A stretch of 64,000 bases of DNA from Crambe crambe (GCA_963924555.1 OZ004590.1:3628501-3692500), one strand, 5' to 3'; counted from the first letter of the stretch, positions 43,201 to 52,631 are shown. Translations and numbers: made by a program. The notes: generated from the letters alone by a model not told the origin.

Positions 43201-46200
43201 TTTTCCCTAACTAATGACCACTTTTATGAATCTCTATAATGATATTGGCTCATTGTTCTTTCGACTGTTCTCTCAGAGCCTTTGATTGAGGAGTTTCCTG
43301 AGGACATTAAAGCCGTTGAGGGCAGGGGAGTCTTCTTTAAGGTGGTTGTGAGTGGGAAACCAGTCCCCTCTATTGCTTGGTTCCACGACGAGAGTGAAAT
43401 CATGTCAGACTATTCTGTGGAGATTAAAGGAGATGGCACTCTCTCCATTCTGAGTGTTGAGAAGAAGCATGAAGGGATTTACAAGATGGTGGCCAAGAAC
43501 AGTGTAGGGAGTGTTGAGCAGCAAGTGAAGTTCCATGTCACTATGGAGGGGGAGGAGACTGCAGATGGGAGGAAAATCATAGAGTTTTCTCCCATCCCTA
43601 TGGCCGAGTTTGGGGACTATGTGGTCTTGAATCACAATAACCAGAATCAAGGATTCAGGGATATATTCCAGGTACTAGCTGTTGTAGGGAATGCTATATA
43701 ATATCACTACAATACTATTACAACTGGTAATTTAGGCCCTGGAGAGTGGTGATAAGTACTCCAAGAGTGTGGGACTAAGTCCTGAATACAAAAAGCTCAA
43801 CAGATTTGCAAATATCACTGTCTGTAAGTTGCAAACTTCCATCAAAATAGCTAAGGCCACAAGTACTGTATTTAATTCTCCTTTTATCTGTACCTTTCCA
43901 GATGATCACAACAGGATTTTGTTGAATCCCATTTCTGGTCATGATGACTGCAAGGGAGAGTTTGTGAATGCATGCTACATTGATGTGAGTTGACGTTTTT
44001 TTCCCTCATGCATACAGGAGTAAACATAGGTTGTTATTTTTTCTACTTTGGTAAGTCTGCATGAGAAATCCCCTTTCCACTTGCTAATCCTATCATTTTA
44101 ATGGTTTAGATAGCTCATAGCTACATGTACTATGAAATAATTCTTCTTCACTTCAGGGATATTTGATTCAAAAGAAATTCATTGCCACTCAAGGTATTGT
44201 TATCATAGTAGGATATCCATGATTGACTTATAGTTATCTCCTACTGATCTTACAACAACCATACATAATTATGTCCTATAAGTATAATCCTAGAAATCAA
44301 CATTATGAGGGAGTTGATTGAATATTATGTGTAAATATTCCAGGCCCCATTCCAAAGACTCTTGTTGATTTTTGGAGGTTGATCTGGCAGGAGAAACCCC
44401 CCACCATTGTCATGGTGACCAACTTGGAGGAAGGGAGCAAGAAGAAGTGTGAGCAGTATTGGCCAGAGACTGGGAGCACCAATTATGGTCCCTTCAAGGT
44501 CACCATCACTGAAAGTCAGAAATTTGCTGACTACTGCATTAGGACATTACAAGTTGCAGTAAGTAGAGATAACAAGAGAAATATTATATGGAGATAGTAT
44601 CCAGACCTCTAGCTTAAGGCAACACAGTAGCTAGCTACGTACATATAAATTTAACTAGGGAAGAGAGAATTCAATAAGTAGCAGTAAGTAAATCTCCTTG
44701 CATCCTATATACTTTCATGCTACCTTGAGTGATTTTAAATTGCCCTCTCATTCAGCTTGAAGGAAGTAACTGTCCTCACAAGCTGAGGCAATTTCATTTC
44801 ACTGCCTGGCCAGATCACGGAGTCCCTGATTATGCCTCACCCATGCTGGGCTTTTATGGGAGGATATGTTCTTCCCACAACCCTCAGAGAGGTCCCATCC
44901 TTGTCCACTGCAGGTCAGATTATAAACAATAAAGCCTATTGGTTATCTGAAAAACTCTTTGTATGTAAGCATTAATAATACATGCAGTGCTGGAGTTGGA
45001 CGTACTGGTACTTTTATCTGCATTGACTATGTCCTGGAGCAGATCAAGAAGGAGAATGTAGTGGACATAGCAGGAGCCATCAACAAGATGAGACATCAAC
45101 GCATGAAGATGGTTCAAACACCAGTTAGTTTATTAATGATTTATCACTTCTTGGGGTAAATAAATTGGCTATTTCAGGCAAAGATGATAATGAAATTTGG
45201 ATTAATGATAGCTACTTACTGTATTACTATTTCATGAAAGTAATTAATTCATGTTATGACATGAAAATTTCCCAATTTAGGTATATAACTACTTTCTATC
45301 AAGATTTTTCTCTCCATTGATTATGACTGCATGTGCCACATAAATGCTATAATCACATCACAGGAGCAACTGATTTTCCTCCATGATGCTATTCTGGAGT
45401 CGGTGACATGTGGGAACACACAAATCACTGCTGCTGACCTCCGTATGGTGATAGGGAAGTGTGGGAAAGTGGATCCCTCTACTGGCGTCACACACTTCCA
45501 GTCACAGTTCAATGTGAGTGCAGTCCTTCAGGTCGTAGTAAAGCCTGCCCTATTTTGACACTAAGCCCATTTTAATCTGTGTGCTGAAACTTTCAGGCCC
45601 AGCCAGAAATATTGCTAATTATTTTTTAATGTGGAACTATTTATTTCCAGTTGCACGTATCCACTTTACTGACTCGTCATGTCAGTCAGTAGCTATTGTG
45701 TCTGTGTCTGCATAGATTCTGGAGAAGGTGTCCCCCAAGGCTAGTGAAGTCTTATGTACTGAAGCTAGGAAATATCCTGACCGAAACCGAAGGAGTGATT
45801 ACTTGCCATGTGAGTTAAACTATTAGTCTTCACTAGTAAGTTATATGCCCACTCACAAAATTAATTGGATATATGTTCTCTACTTCTATAGTAGTCATAG
45901 CATACCTAAAACCATCCCAGCAATAGTAATCCTCTATACAGAGAGCCCGACACCTGACATTTTCCAGCTAATATTGGCATAATTATGTCTGGTCATTATT
46001 TTTGTTTGTAATTGTCAGGACAAGAATATTGGTCGAAATGCACGTGTCTAGTTAAATGTTAGGACAAACTATGTATACTTAGTATGGTAATAAGCACTGT
46101 CTATGTACATGTACTTCATATTACAGCTGATCGCTATCGTGTCATCCTGAATGACCATCCTAACTATGTCCATGCTGTATTTGCTCCTGTAAGTGAGACC

Positions 46201-47756
46201 TATTCATAACTGTATCATTGAGTCACATGCATGCAGGCTAACCTCTCTTTTATCATGATTGATAGGGTTACAAGCAGCAAAAGGCATTCATTATAGCCGA
46301 GGGGCCCATGGCATCCACTGCTAGGAACATGTTGAAGATCCTCTATGACAGGAAGTGTGGGGCTGTAGTCATGCTCTCTGACCTCGTCGAGAATGGAGAA
46401 GTAAGATGCTTTCAAAACATACAAACTTTTGAGTTTAAGTTTGAAGCAGAAAATGATCAGGTTCCATTGTTTACTTTAAGAGAGGTAGAAGTACAAAAAT
46501 GTACAGAGCCAGCAAATAAATTTCTGAGGGGTCCAATTTAGTTATAGTTACGAGTGCAAAAAATTTCTTCCGAATAAAAAGTGAAGTTGGGGGATAGCCA
46601 TAAATTTATTATTCCTATTGCTCATAGCCCTCCTAATTTCAATATCCACACCCAACTTAAATCCCTACTTCACTCCCCCTTGAGCAACAAGTGAGTCAAG
46701 TAACCCCTTACCCGTACCAATCACGAACCACAGCAATATTACGAAACTACTATTCCTACTTCACTCCTAGGCCTCCTAATTTTATGGGAAATACATGAGG
46801 AGAGGCTGTTCATTTAAACGAAGAGGCAAAGCTGAGTGGTCTATGTGGACTGCCACAAGTGTATTTCCCCACATAATGTTAACTGGCTTGTGCTATCAAA
46901 ACTATATAACTGCATATGGTATAACTACAGTTGCCATGTTTCAGCAGTATAAACTGTAGGCGGTGCCTTTGATGTATGGCTTCACCATGGTACAAGCATC
47001 TAATTTAAAATAATAACATTCACCATAGGAGACTAGCATCAAGTACTGGCCAGCCTCTGGACAAGTCGGTCAGTTTGGGGAGTATACAGTGGACTTGATA
47101 AGTGAAGAGATCTTGGGAGGATTCACTATCAGGACACTCAGTATATTGGAGAAAAAGGTAGCTTACGTAGAATCATACCTTCATGCATATGAATTGATAT
47201 ACATAATGAAATCTTGCAGTCCAAAGTGGCACATCGAGTGACTCAATTCCACATCACCTGTTGGGATCCATCTGGACAATGCTCCAACCTCAAGAGTGTC
47301 GTGGATACTGTTGATGAGGTTGAAAAAATCCAGAGGAGAACTGGAAATAAACCCATACTCATACATTGCAGGTTAAATATTAAGGAAAGAAAAGAGCCTC
47401 AAAGTCTTATCATTTTTCATTGCAGTGACACAGTGACCAGGAGTGGGATGTTCTGTGCCATAGCCACCATCATTGATCGATGCAAAATAGAGGGAGTGGT
47501 GGATGTCTTCCAAGTGGTCAAGGCTCTCCGTGTCCAGAAACCTGGAGCTGTGCCTACTCTGGTAAATTTTTATATTCTTAGCTTATCATGAAAGAAGGTA
47601 TCCTAAATTCCACAACATTAATGACTCTAATAAACAATAAATCCCTCCCTCCCTCCCTTTCTGCTCAATTTTCAGGCAAACTACCAGATGATATTTGATG
47701 CCACTCTAACCTTCTTGGACTCATTTGATACCTATGCTAACTTCCAGAATATGTGA
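25160..47756 (+). CDS. RPTP-B: receptor-type protein tyrosine phosphatase, complete
   Basis: Exons: 25160-25256, 27784-28161, 28443-28757, 40285-40548, 40605-40892, 41442-41735, 41794-42075, 42518-42817, 42889-42985, 43038-43132, 43277-43671, 43736-43823, 43902-43984, 44157-44193, 44344-44558, 44756-44913, 44988-45123, 45364-45513, 45716-45809, 46127-46188, 46266-46400, 47029-47157, 47220-47371, 47426-47561, 47676-47756. They total 4461 nt, exactly 1487 codons with stop and no internal stop. Approximate residues: signal peptide 1-32, Ig1 33-158, Ig2 159-263, FN3 264-739, TM 740-771, cytoplasmic Ig 804-935, D1 936-1256 (WPD about 1094, catalytic Cys about 1128), D2 1256-1486. The start is the first of three Met codons (1, 4, 12); the third would leave a more typical 21-residue signal peptide. 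Confidence 0.9.
26335..26792 (-). mobile_element. Pogo-like DNA transposon fragment with TA target duplication
   Basis: Terminal inverted repeats GACTCGGGTTAATAAGCACA (left) and the reverse complement of TGCGCTTATTAACCAGAGTC (right), flanked by TA at 26333-26334 and 26793-26794. The minus strand encodes a short N-terminal piece (26618 downward) with KSYTREFKLEVVRFY, like the helix-turn-helix start of pogo/Tigger transposases, soon followed by unrelated residues and a stop. It is a 458-bp internally deleted copy in RPTP-B intron 1, where RPTP-C has none. Confidence 0.72.
26905..27448 (+). mobile_element. Dispersed element with small ORF, copy 2
   Basis: Begins TATTCATCAGAGAGTGC with the 9-bp hairpin and contains ORF 26952-27125 and the TCATCATCATC and GGCTGTAACTCCATGATCC blocks shared with 60950-61010. 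It continues into the foldback repeat at 27448. Confidence 0.55.
26952..27125 (+). CDS. Small ORF of dispersed element, copy 2 (57 aa)
   Basis: Same frame as 3978-4151 with a few substitutions (TRLSVSLLFLVQ, EDDDMTAQTPPEQRQ, ending APAAA). No recognised domain. It lies in intron 1 of RPTP-B, same strand. Confidence 0.35.
   Translation: MGVASLIRTIQTRLSVSLLFLVQAQLNFLHLENNAEDDDMTAQTPPEQRQRLAPAAA
27448..27703. mobile_element. Foldback MITE in RPTP-B intron 1
   Basis: Arms of about 80 bp: GGCCATGTAGGGTTAGCCTG...TTCAATAATAATCCCTA against TAGGGATTATTATTGAA...CAGGCTAACCCTACATGGCC, around a centre GCCTGAACCAAGCAGAAC. Near-perfect pairing. Right arm ends about 80 bp before exon 27784. Confidence 0.8.
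27784..28161 (+). CDS. RPTP-B exon: Ig1
   Basis: A 126-codon phase-1 exon, four codons shorter than the A and C copies. The shortening lies in the loop between DGR and HNG (DNFPHSSF) with an adjacent KFMAQIVKDG. Cysteines in GLLCSS and GLFTC and the tryptophan in IAWWPG are kept. The end reads FYARGGTPG instead of FYQRNGTTG. Confidence 0.87.
28443..28757 (+). CDS. RPTP-B exon: Ig2, cysteine-less
   Basis: A 105-codon phase-1 exon homologous to 2742-3065. It has a shorter first strand (SVISFNATPPSFAL), ETFTWTRNG in place of ENYTWTRNG, and loop LTDPSAYGSS. No disulfide cysteines. It is followed by an 11.5-kb intron full of repeats, whereas the matching intron of RPTP-A (11626-12015) is under 400 bp. 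Confidence 0.87.
30840..31500 (-). pseudogene. Decayed transposon-type gene, C-terminal part
   Basis: Minus-strand coding traces hop between frames: IAGCKALGIVTGPF, SEAYTKIKEKFDEWGD, DHLPGGEYHN-like LPGGEYHNVLDPEI, LHSKPPDERERLFKAARS. The order resembles a protein class I associate with invertebrate transposons, but I cannot name the superfamily. Several frameshifts and stops. The N-terminal part continues at 33060-33560 beyond an inserted element. Confidence 0.5.
31525..33050. mobile_element. 1.5-kb element with about 350-bp terminal inverted repeats
   Basis: Begins GGGTCATTCCATTTCAAATC and ends with its complement GATTTGAAATGGAATGACCC. Arms match inward through CTCCAGAT, GAATACTCGA and the CTTTGACCTTTG block. 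Internally a segment of about 170 bp (AAAGAGCATTCAAAGAGCTT to GAGACTAAGTTACAGTAG) is present twice in direct orientation (31917-32075 and 32505-32675). No ORF. Three perfect DR1 motifs. Confidence 0.78.
32256..32296. repeat. 41-nt GC-rich hairpin
   Basis: Stem AAGGGCGTATCGACC / GGTCGATACGCCCTT with inner GCC-TTC-GGC and one C-A mismatch, in otherwise AT-rich DNA inside the 1.5-kb element. Confidence 0.85.
33060..33560 (-). pseudogene. Decayed transposon-type gene, N-terminal part
   Basis: Minus strand reads DGITKFGISYWQSILPDVVA, GRHDMSDEELTR and, near 33070-33110, FNILFYDAAGVYYL, again with frame changes. The coding trace stops at the boundary of the 31525-33050 element and resumes on its other side. 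Confidence 0.45.
34041..34960. repeat. Four tandem copies of a 230-bp repeat
   Basis: Units begin TCAGAGAGTGC at 34041, 34270, 34501 and 34731. Each has the 9-bp hairpin AGAGAGTGC/GCACTCTCT, then GGGTCAAAGGTCA (units 1-3), TGTATAAACTAAAAACTC, a pyrimidine run ending CTCTACAG, GTTCTCAGAAGGCTACAGTG and ATTCATTCGCTAACATAAG. ORFs on either strand simply follow the repeat. Confidence 0.88.
34965..35609. mobile_element. Harbinger-like non-autonomous element with TAA duplication
   Basis: Terminal inverted repeat GGCCACTACAACTTGATTTC / reverse complement of GAAAACAAGTTGTAGTGGCC, extending through CCTGTTTCTGGTCAG (about 35 bp). Flanked by TAA at 34962-34964 and 35610-35612. GC-rich subterminal GATGCGGGCGGGCGG at the left and ATGCGGGCGGCTG at the right. 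No transposase. The 3-bp TAA duplication and GGCC termini suggest PIF/Harbinger. Confidence 0.7.
36640..37058. mobile_element. Palindromic foldback in tandem unit 1
   Basis: Arms of about 190 bp meet at CTTCACTCCC and GGGAGTGAAG with loop TTGGCCCTTGATCAT. The left arm lacks a 29-bp stretch (CTTCATTATGAAAACCAAGT and flanks) present in the right arm, deleted between short CTGCA repeats. Confidence 0.85.
38090..38537. mobile_element. Palindromic foldback in tandem unit 2
   Basis: Same foldback as unit 1 but with both arms full length and loop ATGATCAAGGGCCAA, the exact reverse complement of the unit 1 loop. Confidence 0.88.
39103..39370. mobile_element. Palindromic foldback in tandem unit 3
   Basis: Arms of about 115 bp: CAAGTGAGCACAAAAAATTT...TCGTATGAAAACAATCCCTA against TAGGGATTGTTTTCATACGA...AAATTTTTTGTGCTCACTTG. 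Ends resemble units 1 and 2, the interior differs. Confidence 0.82.
40285..42817 (+). CDS. RPTP-B exons: five fibronectin type III domains
   Basis: Five phase-1 exons (40285-40548, 40605-40892, 41442-41735, 41794-42075, 42518-42817), each an FN3 matching its counterpart in A. The first is three codons longer than in A (GIGV insertion near ATNSS). The third begins PTGSPQVITPPSVTARS, a more canonical FN3 start than PTGSPQDIDYMVTARS in A. The remaining three have the same lengths as in A. Confidence 0.88.
42889..43132 (+). CDS. RPTP-B exons: transmembrane segment and juxtamembrane
   Basis: Exon 42889-42985 encodes the same hydrophobic segment as A. Exon 43038-43132 is one codon longer than in A and reads TTRYGVPLL where A has TIRYGVLL, so the ITIM-like pattern of A is lost. 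Confidence 0.9.
43277..43671 (+). CDS. RPTP-B exon: cytoplasmic cysteine-less Ig domain
   Basis: Same 395-nt exon length and phase as 15225-15619. It keeps VFFKVVVSGKPVPSIAWFHD and GIYKMVAKNSVGS, again with no disulfide cysteines. The few substitutions against A (for example K to E in FHDKSE and N to D in MSNYS) are scattered, and the domain reads as intact in both genes. Confidence 0.88.
43736..45809 (+). CDS. RPTP-B exons: catalytic phosphatase domain D1
   Basis: Eight exons with the same lengths as in A and all catalytic motifs: WPDHGVP, HCSAGVGRTGT, QTPEQLIF. From 44988 to 45809 the exon starts and ends sit at a constant offset of 27972 bp from RPTP-A, including two introns, with very few substitutions. 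Introns just outside that stretch differ by insertions and deletions. Confidence 0.92.
46127..47756 (+). CDS. RPTP-B exons: degenerate D2 and C-terminus
   Basis: Six exons matching A in length. P-loop HCSDTVTRSG (Thr where A has Ile) and WPD-equivalent CWDPSGQC. It ends in FQNM and a TGA. The intron 46401-47028 carries the same foldback-type repeat as the A intron, so that insertion predates the A/B duplication. Confidence 0.88.
46545..46800. repeat. Foldback-type repeat in D2 intron of RPTP-B
   Basis: Orthologous position to 18646-18860, with the same ordered blocks (TTAAATCCCTACTTCACTCC, CAACAAGTGAGTCAAGTAAC). Confidence 0.6.
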
Positions 47757-48089
47757 TTAGTTCAAAGTATACTTTTTGTATTATTATATTGATAGCCAGG
47801 CAATTATTAGCTAGCTAAGTGAACACTTTCTGTAGCCGTAGTTGACAACTTCAGAATTTTTTTGGAAAAACTTTTTACAACATGTACAGCAATCAAAAGG
47901 ATAAGGTGAATCACAAGGTAGCAGCACACGGACTAATATAGCAACTTCTAGAAGATAAAAGTCATGAGTCACACAGTGGCTATATTATAATGATGATAAA
48001 GTGATAGGTACAACATTACTAATAGTAACAATTCTTGCCTTCTGACCTGGTGGATCATTATTATATAACAACAGTACCTTCCTTTCCCT

Positions 48090-48485
48090 AGGCTGGTCAT
48101 CATTAATAATTACTGATACATCAGTTAACGTGGTCCCTGCCTGAGGGCCTTGCAACAGATAAATACAGTGCAGTAATCAACAATTCTGTAGGTATTCCCT
48201 AGCAGCATGCAAGAGATGCGCCAGTATTATGGATACAGTTGACGAGGTGGAAAAAATCCAGAGGAAAACTGGAAGTAAATCCATACTTGTACATTGCAGG
48301 TAATAAAGATCTCCATAATGAATGAATACTCTTAACTAACTGGTTTCATAATAAACAACATGCACAAAGTAGCATTAATACCAGAGTATGCATAGCCCCA
48401 GGTTTCTGGATACAGAGAGCCTTGACCACTTGGAAGACATCCACCACTCCCTCAGGCTCTGTCTTGCATTGATCAATAGTCAGTA
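48090..48485 (+). pseudogene. Scrambled RPTP relic downstream of B
   Basis: Parallel to 20500-20870: FN3-2 relic at 48096-48190 (extending to GATCAACAATTCTGT-like sequence), D2 exon fragment 48218-48300 ending in an intact TTGCAGG exon end, then an inverted D2 exon 48375-48482 that reads GVVDVFQVVKAL on the minus strand. It is less decayed than the copy after A. Confidence 0.65.
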
Positions 48486-48754
48486 AAATATGTTTAACCC
48501 TCAGGCCGGTCAGCGCATGCATAAGGGTTACTGGCTCTTGACTTTGGTCCACGTGGCACCACAGCCGTCCAATCTCTGTTCAACATGATGACCAGACGTA
48601 GTTATTTCTTGATGGTATGATCATGCATTCTCGTGCTGGATCTCCAACTACATTCTGATTCTGTAGTAGCTATATGTAGCTAGAGGGTTAAATGAATTAT
48701 GGTGACGTCATTTGGGTCCTAACGAATGGGTCCTTCCACAGTTTTAGTGTACTA

Positions 48755-50040
48755 CAAGTAAGGGAAAAAGCATTTCGTGAAATGAAAAAAGATGTAGGGA
48801 TGACCACTGCTCAAAAAAGTAAGGAAACAAGAAGGATGGAAATGAGATCAATCTTTGTTCTGTATATCCAGCCATCCCTTATACGTACATTACTACACTA
48901 TAATCTGAAGCTACCCGACGTATATGTAGGGATTGTTGGCTGGATATACAGAACAAAGATTGATCCATTTCCATCCTTCTTGTTTCCTTACTTTTTTGAG
49001 CAGTGGTCATCCCTATATAGAGTAACGGAGGTAGTAAACGGACAGTTAACAAAGTTGTGGTTTTTCCCGGCGGGTTAGCGAGTGCAAGGAAGATTGCAGG
49101 GGGGCTTTGGATAGCTATGGGCCTACCTCGCCCTATCCAGGCAGGAAGCTAAGCAAGTCCTATTATGCTGATTTCTGGGAGAGATTTAGAGTAGGCGCCT
49201 ACTGGAGGCAGTTAACGGACAATAGAGGCAGTTGGCGGACAGCTCTTAAAATGAAGGTAAAATGGCTGCACATGTGCTTATTATTGTAAGAAATGATAAT
49301 GATAATGATAATAGAAGATAACATGATTCAGTTTCTTCTTCTATCATTAACACAGGAGATGGTCCAGGACTTGAAACTTGCTTAACCTTCAAGCTGGAGT
49401 GATCATGTACCATGCTCTTTGGTATACAATATTTTGCTGCTGCTTCTCTGACAGACACCTTCCCCTCTCTAACTTCCTCTGCAGCTCTCTCCAGATCTTC
49501 GGATTTCCAATTTCTCCGCTTCCTTGCTGTTGCCATGGCCTATTATAAAGATCATTACCCATTATTATTCACTGTCCAGTAACTGCCTCCACAATAAGAA
49601 TCTATTTACGCCAAAATTGCTGATACTGTGTCAGTCATGTTATTTTATGAAGGGTACATTTGGAAAGAGCAATAAATTTGCTCTTTATTGATATATAATG
49701 TTTTGTGTTTACATGTAGTTTTTATTTACTATGTGCAGTTATAAAGTTGGTTTTTCTTACAGTCATTTTTTCCATGCCTCATTATTTGACCGAGATACTA
49801 ACTATGATCATTCAAAGTAAAAATTGAGCAGGAAAAAACTACGCAAATTTACTGAATTAGCTGTAGATTCTTACTCTTAAAAAATCACTACTGTCAGCAA
49901 AATTTGAAATCTCCCCCCTAATTGGTACCAATTTTACCATGGGTCAAAGTCTAAAGTGTCCGTAAACTACCGCTGTCCGTAAACTCCCATCGCTACTCTA
50001 CATCTTTTTTCATTTCACGAAATGCTTTTCCCCTTACTTG
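48755..50040. mobile_element. Foldback MITE interrupted by a pogo-like element
   Basis: Left end AAGTAAGGGAAAAAGCATTT, right end AAATGCTTTTCCCCTTACTT. The right arm is split after CATCCCTA (49015) and resumes at CATCTTTTTTCATTTCACG (50001), as shown by the intact copy at 51137-51441. Confidence 0.8.
49016..49998 (-). mobile_element. Pogo-like element nested in a foldback MITE
   Basis: Ends GAGTAACGGAGGTAGTAAAC and the reverse complement of TTTACTACC-like AAACTCCCATCGCTACTC, with subterminal GTAAACGGACAG / CTGTCCGTAAAC repeats. TA on both sides; the undisturbed target reads CCCTACATC. The minus strand 49246-49536 begins MATARKRRNWKSEDLERAAE with VSVREAAAKYCIPKSMV, a psq-type helix-turn-helix of pogo/jerky transposases, then GPSPVLMIEEE before degrading. 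No DDE catalytic domain, so non-autonomous. Confidence 0.78.
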
Positions 50041-50108
50041 TTCCTGGTCTTTTTTTCCTCTCTTTTATGGTTTTAGCTATGTATAGAGTTCATTCTTCTG
50101 TATGTGTA

Positions 50109-50668
50109 GGGTAGGTGTGGGTATTATGAGTCAGCTAAGTATTGTTGCTCTTTTCTTGGAAATGGACTATCTTAGAATCCTGAAAATTGCTCCAGATATA
50201 AAATAGGTTATGTAGAACTAATGTGTGGAGAAAGTAATAAAAATATTGCATCTTGTAGATAGGAGTTATGATCTTACATAACATACTCAGGATGGTATTA
50301 TGAGTCATAGGTATGAATTATGAGTCGCTGGCTTGATTTTTGTCTCTAAAAATTGATAATGTAGCTAAGATTTCTACAAAATAAAAATAATAACCTTGGA
50401 TTACTTTAAAATTCATTTTTTACTCCATCTTGTGGCATCATTGCTTCCCTGCGCTTTTTAAATTCAGATTGGTTACGATTGTACCCATTTTAAAACTTCT
50501 CATTTAAGATTATGCTTATGCATGAATGAGGCATTTTCTGGATGATTTTATTTGATCAAAAGACCAAAAAAATGATTAAGTTTTCATATCTAAAGTATCA
50601 ACTCTTGTAGATTCTTATCAAGTGGTGAACCCATAATAGGGACTGACTCATAATACCCACACCTACCC
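50109..50668. mobile_element. TA-flanked inverted-repeat element
   Basis: Termini GGGTAGGTGTGGGTATTATG and CATAATACCCACACCTACCC are perfect inverted repeats flanked by TA (50107-50108, 50669-50670). The duplicated flank at 51490-51520 reads ATGTGTATGCAGGG without the element, giving the empty site. Interior has further ATTATGAGTC motifs and no ORF. A Tc1/mariner-type origin is likely from the TA duplication. Confidence 0.8.
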
Positions 50669-51136
50669 TATGCAGGGACAGATGAAAGAAGGATAGTTCT
50701 CCAATAGCATACAAGCCCAATGATAATATCAACGAGTCAAACGGCGTTGTGTTATTGTTGAGCTATACATGGAGGTCGAAGATGCTGAAATAGAGTCTAC
50801 CGGTGAATCTAAAATCCCCGAGTCGACAGTGTAGTCCATTATCTATGCTAGCTACCTAGCTAGCTAGCTAGCTGAGTAATATTATAATTTCGAATAATTG
50901 GATATCAAATACATGCGCATGCGTATAATTAAAAAAAATTTATATGTGGCTTCCTAATTGAATTAGTCGAGTGCGTGCTCCGTAGTGTCTCCTTTTTCAT
51001 CGACTCTTTCGAGGATCAACGAGTAGAGAAGATCGTAGTTGGTAGAATCTGTAGTGGATTTATCCAGAAATCATAGCTGTAGCTTGAGTTCGAGAGATAT
51101 GGTTGTCTAAGAATAATAATAATAATAAAAGAATAA

Positions 51137-51441
51137 TAAGGGAAAAAGCATTTCGTGAAATGAAAAAAAGATGTAGGGATGACCACTGCTCAAAAAAGTA
51201 AGGAAACAAGAAGGATGGAAATGGGATCAATCTTTGTTCTGTATATCCAGCCAACAATCCCTACATATACACACATTACTACACTATAATCTGAAGTTAC
51301 CTGACGTATATGTAGGGATTGTTGGCTGGATATACAGAACAAAGATTGATCCCATTTCCATCCTTCTTGTTTCCTTACTTTTTTGAGCAGTGGTCATCCC
51401 TACATCTTTTTTTCATTTCACGAAATGCTTTTTCCCTTACT
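51137..51441. mobile_element. Intact foldback MITE
   Basis: Near-perfect inverted arms of about 125 bp from TAAGGGAAAAAGCATTTCGT to its complement, with centre ACATTACTACACTATAATCT. Best reference copy of the family in the window. Confidence 0.85.
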
Positions 51442-52257
51442 TGTTCCTGGTCTTTTTTCCTCTCTTTATGGTTTTAGCTATGATTAGAGTTCATTCTTCT
51501 ATGTGTATGCAGGGACAGATGAAAGAAGTTCTCCAATAGCATACCAGCCCAATCATTTATCGAGTCAAGGTGTTGTGTTGTTGAGCCATACTTGGAGGTC
51601 GAAGATGCTGAAATAGAGTCTACCGTGGTGAATCTAAATCCCCGAATCGATACAGTAGTCTATCATCAGCTAGAGCTAGCTAGCTAGCTAGCTAGAGACA
51701 GCTGAGTAATATTATGATTTCGAATAATTGGATATTCAAATACATGCGCATGCGTATTATAGAATAGCCTCCCTCAGTCACTTGACATTCTTTTTTCCCC
51801 GTTTATTTTGCATATGCCCTTTGGGCTTTACATTGCTTGATTGATTGATTGAAAAAAAAGATGGCTTCCTAATTGAATTAGTCGAGTGCTGTGCTCCATA
51901 GTGTCTCCTTTTTCATCGACTCTTTCGAGGATCAACGAGTAGAAAAGATCGTAGTTGGTAGAATTTGGAGTGGATTTATCCAGAAATCATGGCTGTAGCT
52001 TGAGTGGTTCGAGAGATATGGTTGTCTAAGAATAATAATAATAATAGAGAAGAAGAAGAATATAGCGATTTACCTGCTTGCCGTATTTCTGAAACGGTAA
52101 GCTCCCCGGTCCTGAAACTTGGTCTGCACATTGTAGTAGGCTCTAGTAGGCTGGATAATCATTCACAGTAGCTTTTGTTAGGTCTAAGTGGGGGAACTAG
52201 AATTTCACTTTAGTATTAGTCTATAGGCGGCGCGCGCGGCCGTCCGAGTCATCCCGA

Positions 52258-52583
52258 GAGTGCTACCGCACTCTCTGATAGAATCCTAGTTTCCTGTCCA
52301 AGAAGATATCCACAAGTGCTGCGGGCGGGCGGTTATTATAATTATTCTATTACTGCTTCGTTGTTTGTCTCAAGGGTCCTGTCTTCATCTAGTCTCGCGG
52401 GCCGACCCCCATTCACCACGGGCTTTCCCAAAAAGAGCCTGCATGTGAAGCCAAATGTGCGCGCTCTACTGCACACGAGCAATGGCAGGCGCTAGGCAGT
52501 AATAATATTTTTTGATGCGGTAACATTTTCAATACGCGGGCGGTGGACAGGAAACAATCATTCTATTAATAGTGGCCTTATGA
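52258..52583. mobile_element. Degenerate relative of the Harbinger-like element upstream of RPTP-C
   Basis: TTTCCTGTCCAAGAAG and GTGGACAGGAAAC, with flanking GTGCTGCGGGCGGGCGG / ACGCGGGCGG, and a terminal AGTGGCCTTA, resemble 34965-35609. The left end is lost into a hairpin repeat (GAGAGTGCTACCGCACTCTC). Its right end touches the RPTP-C leader. Confidence 0.5.
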
Positions 52584-52631
52584 AATTTAATTAACGCGAT
52601 GACTAGCTACTTGTCAACGAGAAGAATATGA
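52584..52631 (+). promoter_or_regulatory. RPTP-C proximal 5' leader with overlapping uORF
   Basis: The block ATTAACGCGATGACTAGCT matches the B leader. The upstream ATG at 52599 opens the same 10-codon frame ending TGA at 52629-52631, overlapping the main ATG at 52628. Immediately upstream lies sequence related to the Harbinger-like repeat, and the TATAAAA seen in B is not retained. Confidence 0.45.

Larger units (their letters stand above)
50041..52210. repeat. Dispersed repeat in two direct copies
   Basis: 50041-51127 and 51442-52045 share CTTGTTCCTGGTCTTTTTTC, GCAGGGACAGATGAAAGAAG, CCATAGTGTCTCCTTTTTCATC-like and GAGAGATATGGTTGTCTAAG blocks in the same order. The second copy extends to GGTCTAAGTGGGGGAACTAG at about 52200. 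An inverted copy lies at 63070-64000. A foldback MITE always adjoins it, so the two may be one larger element. I cannot assign a class. Confidence 0.65.
47757..52627. other. Intergenic B-to-C region
   Basis: Contains the scrambled RPTP relic, two foldback MITEs (one interrupted by a pogo-like element), a TA-flanked element and a duplicated dispersed repeat. No intact gene seen. Confidence 0.6.
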
